Below, one piece after another: positions 1 through 16,589 of a stretch of DNA of 64,000 nucleotides. How positions within the stretch are numbered: position 1 is the first letter of the stretch; every line of letters starts with the position of its first letter. The translations under genes were made by a program, and so were the position numbers. Origin of the DNA: Rotaria sp. Silwood1 (taxonomy: Eukaryota > Rotifera > Eurotatoria > Philodinida > Philodinidae); contig CAJNOP010000294.1 of assembly GCA_905250075.1 (NCBI GenBank), positions 103,439 to 167,438 on the forward strand, read 5' to 3'. The notes under the pieces are model-generated. The model did not search any database. It was not told the origin of the DNA and was given only the letters and a program-made list of their open reading frames with translations.

Positions 1-497
1 TTGTCGCGAACTCGGGTGATAATACTGTGACTGTACTACTTGGAAACGGCGTAAACGACACTATCTGGCAGGGAAGCTTTCCAACTGGCACAAATCCACA
101 ATCAGTTGCTGTCGGTGATTTTAATCTTGATGGAAACCCAGATGTCGTTGTCGCGAACTCGGGTGATAATACTGTGACTGTACTATTTGGAGACGGCGTA
201 AACAACATTATCGGACAAGCGAGCTTTCTAACCGGCACAAATCCGAGATCAGTTGCTATTGGCGATATTAACTTTGACGGCAAGCCGGATGTCGTCGTTG
301 CGAACTTGGGTGATAACACTGTGACCGTATTACTTGGAGACGGTCAAGGTAATGTTATTTCATATCAGACGTTTCCAGCTGGTGGCAGTCCAAGCTCGAT
401 CGCTGTGTACGACTTAAACGGTGATAGTAGACTGGATCTTGTGGTAACCAATTATAATCAAAGCACTATTAGTATTTTGTTCAACACGTGCCAATAA
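1..497 (+). CDS. FG-GAP/VCBS repeat protein, C-terminal end (5' partial)
   Basis: The frame is open from the window edge (first full codon at 3) to a TAA at 495-497, so only the last 165 or so residues are visible. They form tandem beta-propeller-type repeats of about 49 residues. Each carries a calcium-binding-like aspartate cluster (GDFNLDGNPD, GDINFDGKPD, YDLNGDSRLD) followed by VVVAN.GDNTVTVL. The family is mostly extracellular and common in bacteria. Many copies are reported in bdelloid rotifers, often suspected of bacterial origin, but that is family knowledge and is not shown here. Consecutive repeats are nearly identical in DNA at a 147 bp period (compare 3-38 with 150-185), which implies recent tandem duplication. 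No intron is visible. The protein ends in LFNTCQ. The telomere-like palindrome at 771-840 lies about 270 bp downstream. Ligand and function are unknown. Confidence 0.85.
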   Translation, partial: VANSGDNTVTVLLGNGVNDTIWQGSFPTGTNPQSVAVGDFNLDGNPDVVVANSGDNTVTVLFGDGVNNIIGQASFLTGTNPRSVAIGDINFDGKPDVVVANLGDNTVTVLLGDGQGNVISYQTFPAGGSPSSIAVYDLNGDSRLDLVVTNYNQSTISILFNTCQ

Positions 498-770
498 GAT
501 ACAATATGAATGAAATTTTTGTTTTTTTTTTCTAATTTTTCTTATCCTCCATACTGGTTTGCTCTCGTTACAATGTACTTTCAAATGGTATGATCTGTTC
601 TCGTTCAGTCATTCATGATACTGTTGATAGCTGCTTGCCGGTTATTAGCTGATAGGCCTTTGTTGTTGTCATGTGTTCGATGAAAATATTTATTTTACTC
701 ATGCAAGTCAATCATAGCCTCTGAATCAAAAATAAAAGAAGCTGCTACCGCAGCCCTTTTGAGGCTGAAG

Positions 771-840
771 GGTGTGGGTGTGAGAGGGTGGGTGTGGGTG
801 TGGGTGTGGGTGAGTGAAGGGAAGATCCACACCCACACCC
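771..840. repeat. TGTGGG/CCCACA palindrome H1
   Basis: A G-rich arm of TGTGGG-like units (771-815) is followed by a short spacer and a C-rich arm (826-840) that reads CCACACCCACACCC, so the segment can fold into a hairpin. The unit matches the telomere repeat I recall for bdelloid rotifers. Read on the minus strand the core is GGATCTTCCCTTCAC, resembling the cores of the other palindromes. It lies in what was an intron of the NALCN fragment, and no later NALCN exon is found beyond it. Confidence 0.85.
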
Positions 841-868
841 TTATTTCATTCTTTCGAAAATAACTTAC

Positions 869-3362
<2,494 letters not shown>

Positions 3363-3964
3363 TAATGGAACAAAATTGTTACAGAAACTTTGCTTTCTCA
3401 TCAATGTTATTATAGATGATATGGCAGCGCCGACCGATGAAGCTACTGCTGCTGCCATTATATTTTCTTATATTATTTGTCTACAAGGAAAAGACAAAAA
3501 GAATAACCTCAACCAGTTGATGATTAGCAAGACATACAAAGCAAAGAGAAAGACAGCAAAACGAATTGTATACAGTCTTACATGAGCAGAAGGATGGAAT
3601 CATCCATAAAGACGTCTAGGTAAAAATCGGCTTCCTTCCTCTCCTCTTCCTGCATATTCAATATAAAAACACTTGCTTTTTAGTTAAGAATAGTTTTATT
3701 AAATAAATCAATGAATGTAAAAAAGACAGACCACACATTTCATAAACAATTTGATTTTTAAATACATTCTATTTTAATCAGCAGAAAATAGTAAAACCAA
3801 AAAAATGAAGTTCAATACAAATAACAACACTCGAAAATTTAACAAAGTTCATATTACTGTTCGAGAAAGCAACTAGCTGCTATTGTATCATAAACTTCAA
3901 TTTTTTCAACAACACATTCATATTCACTTTGTTTTCTATTGAAAAAATGTTCCTCGAAAAACAA
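3363..3964. other. Intergenic, no gene recognised
   Basis: The stretch is AT-rich with only short open frames, and I see no exon resembling a known family. It may include decayed upstream NALCN sequence, because the frame before the candidate methionine stays open for a few codons, but nothing there is diagnostic. Confidence 0.5.
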
Positions 3965-4165
3965 ATTAATGATGGAAACCTCTCAAATGCTCAACTACTT
4001 TGAAGCCTAGACTATGTGTGTCATGTAGACCCTAATCAGTTGTGGATACCCTGAAAACAATTTCAGGCCGTTAGCTCATTACTGCTGAGATGCTCCATTT
4101 GTACAGTAATTCTTCAAACAATGCTATGATCTCCCTCAGGAATACGACGAAATCTCATTTTCGAA
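3965..4165. repeat. Half copy of a long-arm palindromic element
   Basis: From about 3965 the sequence (GGAAACCTCTCAAATG, then CATGTAGACCCTAAT and TTAGCTCATTACTGCTGAGAT) resembles, with divergence, the left arm of the palindromic element at 55655-56231 (GAACCTTTCC, TAATGTAGATCCTAAT, CTAGCTTATTGCTGCCGAGAT). Only one arm is present. The similarity fades where the H2 palindrome begins, and no inverted second arm follows it. Confidence 0.6.
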
Positions 4166-4168
4166 TTG

Positions 4169-4244
4169 AGTGTGGGGTGTGTGTGTGTGGACGTTTTATT
4201 CTTCATTCTGACACCCACCCAACCCACACCCACACCCACACCCT
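4169..4244. repeat. TGTGGG/CCCACA palindrome H2
   Basis: A G-rich arm (TGTGGGGTGTGTGTGTGTGG, about 4170-4190) is followed by a pyrimidine-rich spacer with TTCTTCATTC, then a C-rich arm with three CCCACA units to 4244. The order is G then C, as in all family members in the window. It directly follows the truncated repeat arm at 3965-4165. Confidence 0.8.
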
Positions 4245-4864
4245 CCTCTTAAGTTATCGTACTAATTATAAAAAAATTCGTTTGTCATGAACTTTTAGAT
4301 TATGATATATCTTGACATGTTGTACAAAATTGCCCAGGTGACCTTTGCTCGTTTTCTGATCAAAAGACGTAAAAAACTTATTTGTTCTCAAAAGATTGTA
4401 TTTTGCTTGAATTTTGTATAAGTGTCGATATTAGGGACATTTGCTCTATAGATCACGGCTCGACTATGGTTTGTTAATAGCATAAATTTTTTAATAAAGA
4501 AATTGGAGATCAGTAGTCTACTTCAAATTTATGCACATCAATACTGACTAAAGTATACATTCTACCTGTTACATACTGCTAGTGTCAGTGATGTACTTAA
4601 ACTTATTTAGAATGAAAGAATGAGATTGATCATTTCATTCATTTCTATAAACTTTTTCATAGAAATTTCATTAGTTTTCTCATGACGCTAGGTTCTTCAC
4701 ATTCATACTAGAAATAGAAAAGGAAGAGAGATGAAACCAATTTCAAATTTTTATTTCCAAATGGTTTTTCTTTACATGTCTAGAACTTATTATTGAATCC
4801 ATTTGTATCTATACCTACAGTTATTTGTACATACAAACATCAACATTATGGTACTGAAAGATTT
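4245..4864. other. Intergenic, no gene recognised
   Basis: AT-rich sequence between H2 and the 3' end of the uS7-like gene. No plausible exon or structured repeat seen; it probably includes the 3' UTR of that gene. Confidence 0.5.
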
Positions 4865-6263
4865 TCAATCAGACTGCCGAGGCAAGTGTTCGATTTTGTC
4901 TTTTCGTTTAATGGCCATCGAAAGGCATGAATTCTAAAGAAAAATTATAAATGAAATATTTCAGAATGTTTTAAATTTATTTCATTTACAACAGCAGAAA
5001 TGAAACTGCGAATTAAGAATCATCATGATCGAACACGTTTAATGAGTCACATGTTTCTACAACTCAGCTCAGACCTTATTAGACGTATGTACTGATTCAT
5101 TTTCCTTTTCCTAAAAAAAAAAGCATACTCGAGCAGCATTGAGCAATTCCTTGGCAAGACACTCAGCCATTGGTTTTGCTGATTTGAATGCCTCATTGCG
5201 ACAACCTAAAATAGGTATTCATCAAAATAAAGATATAACTAATACGTTGTTTGATTTGAAATTCGCAATAAAGTAATACATTGTATTATATCTTCCTAAG
5301 ACACTAGATTGTGCTAGTTTTTAAATGCATGAGAAATCGAGTGATTTGCAGAATCCACAATACAGTTCTTATGTTCAATGATTCTTTTTCATATTTCTTT
5401 AATATATGCTGCTTTTGAATTTTTTTGTCGCGTTCTACATCATTTCTGCAAACTTTTAAAATCTGATGGAACTGCTAAATCTTGCCATAACTTTCCTAAT
5501 TTGGTGACATGTTTCGAAAGAGTTGTTCAAGTTTTCATAGATGAAAATATCAAAATATCAGGAAAGTTGTGCGTTAATCTGTCATTTCCAATCAAGATTT
5601 TGTTAAATATTTTCGAACAATTCGTGTTTGAAAAACAACAGTTGAGTTATTTTAGACGTACTCAAATATTCCTTTTCCATGTTTACTCCTTCAAGATGAT
5701 ATTAATTACCTGTGCATAGTAAGTTGAGTGCTTGATTAATTCGATGCAAAGGCGATACATCAATATTCTCTCGTCGGTAAAGCCCGAAGCGATCGATAAC
5801 TATAGAATTTCTACGGGGTCCGCTATTGACAATAGCATCGACAAGCACCTGAAATGGATTCTGAATGATGAAATTATTGATAGAACCAACATCAGTTGTT
5901 TTATACTTTATGCTTACTTCGTTGGTTTGTGTGTGAATAATCTCGAAACTGTCACGTACGATTCTCATAGCCATTAGTTTTTTGCCTTGATTGCGTCCGT
6001 GAAACATGAGTGAACATACTAGACGTTCGACTATTGGATAAAATGCTTTGTTGCAATGCTTAGTTCGATCATGACCAGCCGAATGAGGAAGGAAAATAGG
6101 TTGTTTGGTAATAAAGATATAATTCTAATAAGAAACTATCAAGTGCTATTAGAAACAAACAAATTGAACATACTTTGAGTGACACATCTGAAATTTGAAT
6201 TTCAGCTGCGCTCCATTTGCCAAATAGACGAATATTGGTTGTCATTGTTTGAGGATTAGACAT
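4865..6263 (-). CDS. RPS5: Small-subunit ribosomal protein uS7 (RPS5), divergent paralogue
   Basis: Five exons splice cleanly into 197 residues: 6174-6263, 5918-6124, 5710-5860, 5129-5205 and 4865-4933 (animal RPS5 is about 204). uS7 binds 16S/18S rRNA in the small-subunit head near the E site. Landmarks in order are [103 protein letters not shown] and, in the last exon, [11 protein letters not shown]. All introns are GT-AG; one is only 57 bp. The frame is open throughout, but many normally invariant positions differ: GRAGTVRR is DRFGLYRR, the usual SSNSYAIKKKDE tail is [13 protein letters not shown], and the YAKYLPHSAGRYA region is poorly kept. It could be a specialised paralogue, or a non-essential copy whose frame still survives. 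It is unlikely to be the only RPS5 gene in the genome. Confidence 0.87.
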
Positions 6264-6801
6264 AACTAAGAAAAGAGTTCACAATAAATCAAAAGTCCTC
6301 TCTAAAATATTTTTAATCCATGTGCTCCTACTAAAACAAATTAGAAATTTCACTATATACTAATTACACAGAATTCTTTCAACTCTTGCACTTTTTCTAC
6401 CAACCACAAAATGTTATATCGTTTTGTTGCATGATTTTAGATAGATACAACACTTGAACATGTAAACATGTTATCTATAGATATATAGATTATGGTAGTT
6501 AGTCGAATGTTTTCCTTTCAACACTTTCGACATTCATTAAAGAAATTAAGTTCATGAAATGAAACGAGGACCTAAAGTGTCAGTAGTTTGATTCAAAACC
6601 AGAATCACAAATTATAAAAACTTTAATATGTTACCTGTGAACAGTCCAAGTAGTAAATAAAAGTCAAGAATTACTTGCCATAATCAGGAGTATTGCGACA
6701 TTTTATGTGTCATCATGGTAATAACAATTATTACGAAATCTTTTTCTTTTAGTATGCTGATAATATTTACAGTAATTACGCCAGCACAACAAAAGATATA
6801 C
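6264..6801. other. Intergenic upstream of the uS7-like gene
   Basis: AT-rich, with no recognised coding sequence. The promoter of the minus-strand uS7-like gene should lie in its left part, but no motif stands out. Confidence 0.45.
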
Positions 6802-6992
6802 AGGGTGGGTGTGGGTGGGGTGTGAGGTGTGGGTGCGGATGGTGTGGGCACGAGTGTCGGTGTAGGTGGTATGAATGTGGTTGGTGTGTGCACGGGTGTC
6901 GGTGTGGGTGTTATGTATGTGGTTGGTGTGGGTGTGGGTGTGGAATAGAATGAATTGAACTCTCATACGCACACCCACTCACCCACACCCCG
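6802..6992. repeat. TGTGGG/CCCACA palindrome H3, long G arm
   Basis: The G-rich arm runs from 6802 to about 6942 and contains a 42 bp tandem duplication (6841-6882 and 6883-6924) in which TGTGGG-like units alternate with GCACGRGTGTCGGTG. The C-rich arm (about 6969-6992) is much shorter. Histidine/threonine-rich reading frames on the minus strand are by-products of this repeat, not genes. Confidence 0.85.
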
Positions 6993-7074
6993 ATTGTCAT
7001 ACCACGGAACTTAAAATCGTTTGGTAAAACAGTACCAAACCTTCAAAGTTCGGTAGAACACCTATTTTTTTACA

Positions 7075-7129
7075 GTGTGGGTGGGTGAGGGTGATGCTCT
7101 TTTCTTCACCCACCCATCCATCCACCCTC
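7075..7129. repeat. TGTGGG/CCCACA palindrome H4
   Basis: GTGTGGGTGGGTGAGGGTGA is followed by the core TGCTCTTTTCTTC and then CACCCACCCATCCATCCACC. It is a compact hairpin in G-then-C order, 83 bp from H3. Confidence 0.8.
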
Positions 7130-9053
7130 ATGTAGACTTTATTGAATACGATGGTTGTATTGCCCATCTCAAAATGTATGCCTGGTGAAATTTTCAAAAT
7201 TATAGCTCATACTCATGAGGACACATTGTGGTAACATCTTAGACAAGGACTTGGGGAAAATTCTTGAATAAATGAAAAATCGATAAAAAACTGTTTTTGG
7301 TGCTATCAGTAGGATCATCATATCGCAGCTAAAACTCATCGGTTAGGTTTAAAAATTTGAGTATGTGCCTAAAAAATGTGCTCTACAAAATGGGAGTACT
7401 TTCATCAAAATCAAAAATTTCGATTAAATAAGGTCGATCGTGACTCTCGTGCAATGACTCCTAGGTTGATCGAGCTAACGCCTTTTTAGAGATGCTAGAT
7501 ACTATTTCGCAGAGGTAGCTTTTTGTGTGATTCAAAATGTAAGTGCTCTCAATTTTCTACAACTGTAACACAGTATAACGACAATCATATATCAAAGCTT
7601 GTTGTACACAAATGTGCAAAGTCTCGACTTTTCGACTAGAATTACTCGGTGACCTCCTAGAACTTTAAATGAAACTTCTGACTAGAATCAAATTTGACAT
7701 TCAACAAATGTTGAGCATGTTTGAGAGTTTCTTGAATATTGTTGATCTTCTTCATTTTCGTTGTAATATATTTTATATGACATGTAGCAATTGACGAGAT
7801 AATTTCTGCGCTTATGGAAAACGTATAAAGAAATCAAGTTCTATCAGATGTGAATGAATATAAATACTTGATGCACACTCGAATACAGTTTCATTAACTA
7901 GAAATTGAATGAAATGTTGGCGATAAAACTATGAATAAAAATAGAATTGTGAGATTGTCAGAAGAAGTTTGAATTTTTACTTATCTTCGCAGTTCATAAT
8001 TCTTAATCATTGACAGAAACATCTCAGTTCAGGATGTGGATATAGGTGTGAGTACACAGAATAGTCACAGTCACAGCCATATCCCGTCAAGAAAATACAA
8101 AACAATAAAATTTCAACAAAAAACTATTTCTTGTGATATGTGACGGTTGCATTAATACTTGTTTCAAAAAGACACGTGAGTATTTTTTGATAACTTTTGA
8201 TAGAAACGAAATAGGGAACTACTATTTTTACAGCTGGAAAGAGGAGATGAAGACACATCGAATCGTATATTACTAGCGTTCTAGTCAGGTTTTTTAAGAT
8301 TTCTAACCGACCCTTTTGGAAAGAAACCCACTTCATGAGTTTTTTATAGTGTATTTCAATTATCAGGTGTGTATTTAAACTGCTAATCATAGATCTATAA
8401 AACTCCGAAAAGATTAGGTTACACACTGTTATCTCGAATGGCAAATATCACACCACCATCTGCACAATAACATGTACTTATCTACCTTTATTTTTTACTT
8501 TGAATTATCTTCGTTTACTAATAGAGAGTGGTCTCTAACTGTCTGTCAATCTTGAATGAGAGATAGAAAATACTGTTTTTTTTTTAGTTGAAATAATCGC
8601 TTTAAATATACGGTACATAGGCGGTGAAGAACTAGTTTTGAGCTTCAAAGCATGGAATCACAAATAGTCGGCAGAATACATTGAATTTATGCGGCACGAT
8701 TTTTTTGGTTGAATCTAATAATAATCATCAGGTAAAGAGTAACGGTGTGGTCAGTACAGATGTATTTTTTTATTTCTCTCTCAGACAGCTAAAAATCAAG
8801 CAGTTGTTTAGAGCCTATCTTAGAGTCTTAATCTAAACTATGGCCTTGCTGTATCTGAAAAACTTAGACACATGCACTTCAAAACTGTCTAACGTACGAT
8901 TTCGATCGTAGGTAGATATCTAATTTCGAAAAGATGGAATTTATATTGTTAAAGAAAAGTGAGCTTCTTACATTCAATTCCACAGTAGCTGACTTTCGTA
9001 TGTCTATTCTTGTTACTCTCCTTCGTTCGATTCTAGATAGAAGTGTCCATTGA
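7130..9053. other. Intergenic, no gene recognised
   Basis: About 1.9 kb without a convincing exon on either strand. The open frames are short and low in complexity. The promoter of the GH31 gene is expected in the last few hundred bases, but I see no clear motif. Confidence 0.5.
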
Positions 9054-13695
<4,642 letters not shown>

Positions 13696-14510
13696 CATCA
13701 ACAGTCAATTCTTCATTTTTTTAGTGTTGACTCTTCTTTGTAATGATATTCGATTGTGACAATATATGCATGCCTTTCCTGTCTGTCATATCTTTCATTT
13801 TCTATTTCTCTCTCTCTTCCATGAGACCATATCTAAGTGTATGTTTTCTGTGCAACCGATACGATTAATGACATTACAAAGCCTAATAAGGCATTAATCT
13901 ATTAGAGTTGTCATTTTGAATCGATTTTAATTTGGACGAAATCCACGTTTTTCTAAACCAAAGGCTGGACAATAATTGACTCAGATTTGATTTTTGCGAC
14001 ATCTTGAGACAAATCGGGGTACCTACCTTCTTTTCATTGAAAAAATTTCAATGTTGAATGTTTGCAGATTTTACTTTCTAATATTCTTCTCTGAAAATCT
14101 GTACAGGTTGGATAAAAATGTTTTTTCTTGGAGATAACGCTTTGATTTCAAATAGTATCCACAACAAATTTTAAACCTAACTAAAACGCATAGAAAATGT
14201 GGCTTATCAATATTAAATAATAGAAGTTATGACAACTTTTCAGTGTCGTATTTTAAAAAGAAATGCAGAATATTACGCTCTATCGACATAGCAATTACAT
14301 TCATAAGGCATTTCAAACTACTTGTGATTCAAAATGATGAATATCACAAAGTAATTTTTATTTTTTATCGAAGGAAGAACCTCAACGAGTGTCGTAAATG
14401 ATAAAGAGCGAGACACAGCATATAGATGTTATTCTATTCCCTCATTTTTCAATTCTTATCTCGGCCGTTTTCTCGCACTGTCACAAAAAATAATAATAGC
14501 CTCACTCTTC
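13696..14510. other. Intergenic between GH31 and GNAT genes
   Basis: Contains the GH31 3' UTR and presumably the promoter of the GNAT gene. AT-rich, and no other exon recognised. Confidence 0.5.
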
Positions 14511-15014
14511 ATGATAAACCTTCGCTCTGCCACAATCTCCGATGTTGCAGCTATTCTCCGTGTTCACTATGCCGCTGTTCACGGACCAGCAACCTCAACC
14601 TTCTATACACAAAATATTCTTCAAAGTTGGTCGTCTTCAGCCACAGATGAACGCCGTCTCAACCAATTGCATCAGGCGATACAAAACAACGAAGAACTAA
14701 TTATGGTCGCCGTGTCGAGTGAGAACGATATGATTGTCGGATTCGGTTCCGTCATTCCCTCCCAACGAGAGCTTCGCGCAGTCTATGTCGATCCAGCGTT
14801 TGCTCGTCGAGGTGTTGGAACGAAGGTTTTAGCAATTCTTGAAAAACTCGCTGTACTACACGGTGCACATAAACTGCATCTGGATGCCTCACTAAATGCT
14901 GAGACATTTTATTATCATCATGGGTATTCAGTAGTAGGTCGTGGTAGTCACAGATTAAACTCGGGCATCGATATGGACTGTGTTAAAATGAGCAAAGACC
15001 TACGCGCGCATTAA
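14511..15014 (+). CDS. GNAT-family N-acetyltransferase, intronless
   Basis: A single uninterrupted frame of 167 residues. It shows the GNAT fold: an N-terminal strand (INLRSATISDVAAILRVH), a central strand IVGFGSVI, then ELRAVYVDPAFARRGVGTKV. In that last segment ARRGVGT is the acetyl-CoA pyrophosphate-binding loop (motif A, R/Q-x-x-G-x-G/A). A C-terminal part, LHLDASLNAETFYYHHGY, is typical of bacterial single-domain GNATs in which the AxxFYxxxGF segment forms motif B. The substrate cannot be inferred. The lack of introns, higher GC than the flanks and bacterial-like layout suggest horizontal acquisition, which is common in bdelloid subtelomeric DNA, but this is inference. A palindrome (H5) lies 158 bp downstream. 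The methionine at 14511 matches the usual start of this family. Confidence 0.88.
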   Translation: MINLRSATISDVAAILRVHYAAVHGPATSTFYTQNILQSWSSSATDERRLNQLHQAIQNNEELIMVAVSSENDMIVGFGSVIPSQRELRAVYVDPAFARRGVGTKVLAILEKLAVLHGAHKLHLDASLNAETFYYHHGYSVVGRGSHRLNSGIDMDCVKMSKDLRAH

Positions 15015-15171
15015 TGATAAAATTTTCGTCTTGACGCTAAAGATGAGAAACACAATCGAGAAACATTAAAGAGACTTCACAAAAGGACCGTCCAAATAAA
15101 TAATGGTCGTCCGAAAGCAGATTTTTAATTTTGACCATTTCATATTTTGTTTCAAAGCTCATTGTGTGCGC

Positions 15172-15322
15172 AGGGTGTGGGTGTGAGTGTGGGTTTTGTA
15201 CTCTGCCGCACCTGCACCCATGCTCGCGCCCACACCGACACTTACACTCACCCACACACACCGACCCACACCCACACCCCCACCCTCACACCAACACCCG
15301 CACCCCACACACACCCACACCC
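15172..15322. repeat. TGTGGG/CCCACA palindrome H5, long C arm
   Basis: A short G arm (GGTGTGGGTGTGAGTGTGGG, 15174-15193) is followed by a spacer and a long C arm of degenerate CCCACA units to 15322. This is the mirror of H3, which has the long arm on the G side. The reading frames across it are repeat by-products. Confidence 0.85.
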
Positions 15323-16506
15323 TTTAACAAGTATTATACTTTTATACGGAATTTTAAGTTGTACAGTGAATGAGATCATAGAAGACAAGAATATGTTTAA
15401 TTATTGAATTGACATACTAAAACTAACGAATAACATTGATTCATAAACGTATCTGATACAACATCTCTATTTTTGATAAATCAACTTGTAATATCACTTA
15501 ATTGATGTATAAGAAAGTGAATAAGGAGAAAAATACATTTAACCTACAGCTACTAATTATTCTTAATATAGATTGAAACAAAGATAAATTTTCAGGATAG
15601 TTTTAATTAAAAAAAAAACAAATTAATACAATCTTGTTCTGTTATTAAATGGAACATAAAAATCAAAGTTTCATTTATCATTTGGCAAAATAAAACAATA
15701 AATAAAGTTAGATGTATCAACAAAAACGATCTCTTTATCAGAAGATATAAAATACAAAGTGAACAAATAGCTATCGTTGAACGTAGTAGTCAATTACATT
15801 TCATTTATTATTAGAAAGTTTTGAAATCTTTTCTATTTGTTTTTGGACCAAGTTCAATTTCTTTTGTTGCTTGATTTAGCTTTAATTTGTTTCTGATAAC
15901 GTTAATATCAAACAAAGTTTATCAATTTGTTGTAAGAAAAAAATTCATTTTAGATCTTTATCGGTTTTTCAAATGAAGATTATCTTTATCTTTGAGTTTC
16001 TTTTTTTTTATGATAACAAGAATAAATTTTGAACTTCAATATTAGATTAATGATAAAGAATCATTTGTGGCACGGATCTTCTTTGACTATTATATGACAG
16101 CACTCTAGTCTGAAACACGCTAAAAAAGTTCTGCCCTACAAATAAACTACTGGATGATCTAGATTATCAATATTGATTCATATTCATTCATTTAAGCTAG
16201 TTTTTAATGATTTTATTTATTTAATTGTTTTAATTGTTTTAAATGTTTCATACATATTTGAATATGTTGTTTAAATTTTTTTATCTTGTTTTCTTGACTT
16301 CAATATCATTTGTTTCTTCATCATTATCTTAAATACGAAATTTTTGTTCGATTAATATTGAATGTAAATTATGATCTATAATTGTTGTTGAAACGAATCT
16401 TCTTAATTCAATGTTCGTAGTGCGGAGTCACAGAAAAGAAGAATTTTGAGAAGGAATTTGTTATATCCGTAGTGTTCTCCTACGTCCGTAAAACGGAGAT
16501 GAAATA
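15323..16506. other. Intergenic, no gene recognised
   Basis: Very AT-rich, with long A and T runs and short open frames only. I see no exon or strong repeat. Confidence 0.5.
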
Positions 16507-16580
16507 TCCCTGCTAGTATAATGGTAGTGCGTCTACCCGATAAGCAGAAGGTCCATGGTTCGAGTCACGTGAAAGGGTAT
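16507..16580 (+). tRNA. tRNA-like unit, probably a pseudogene (possible anticodon GAT)
   Basis: A 74-base segment has a perfect Pol III A-box (TAGTATAATGG, 16514-16524), a near-perfect B-box (GGTTCGAGTCA, 16557-16567) and a T-run at 16582-16586 that would terminate Pol III. The acceptor ends pair partly (CCCT with AGGG). The anticodon arm would be TCTAC/GCAGA with one mismatch and loop CCGATAA, giving GAT (Ile) but with C instead of the invariant U33. The T stem pairs poorly. So it is likely a degenerate tRNA or a tRNA-derived (SINE-like) head rather than a functional tRNA. Confidence 0.55.
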
Positions 16581-16589
16581 CTTTTTCTC

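Noticed and set aside
5861..5917. Insertion in the uS7 protein after HTQTNE
   Set aside because: An in-frame intron bounded by gtaagc and cag. Removing it restores TNENPFQVLV.
6684..6978. Histidine/threonine/proline-rich open frames on the minus strand
   Set aside because: They are translations of the degenerate CCCACA repeat in palindrome H3. The same kind of frame appears across H5, H8 and H9.
8036..8090. Possible eleventh palindrome (GGATGTGGATATAGGTGTGA, then CAGCCATATCCCG)
   Set aside because: The arms lack clear TGTGGG/CCCACA units and the family core, so the match is too weak.
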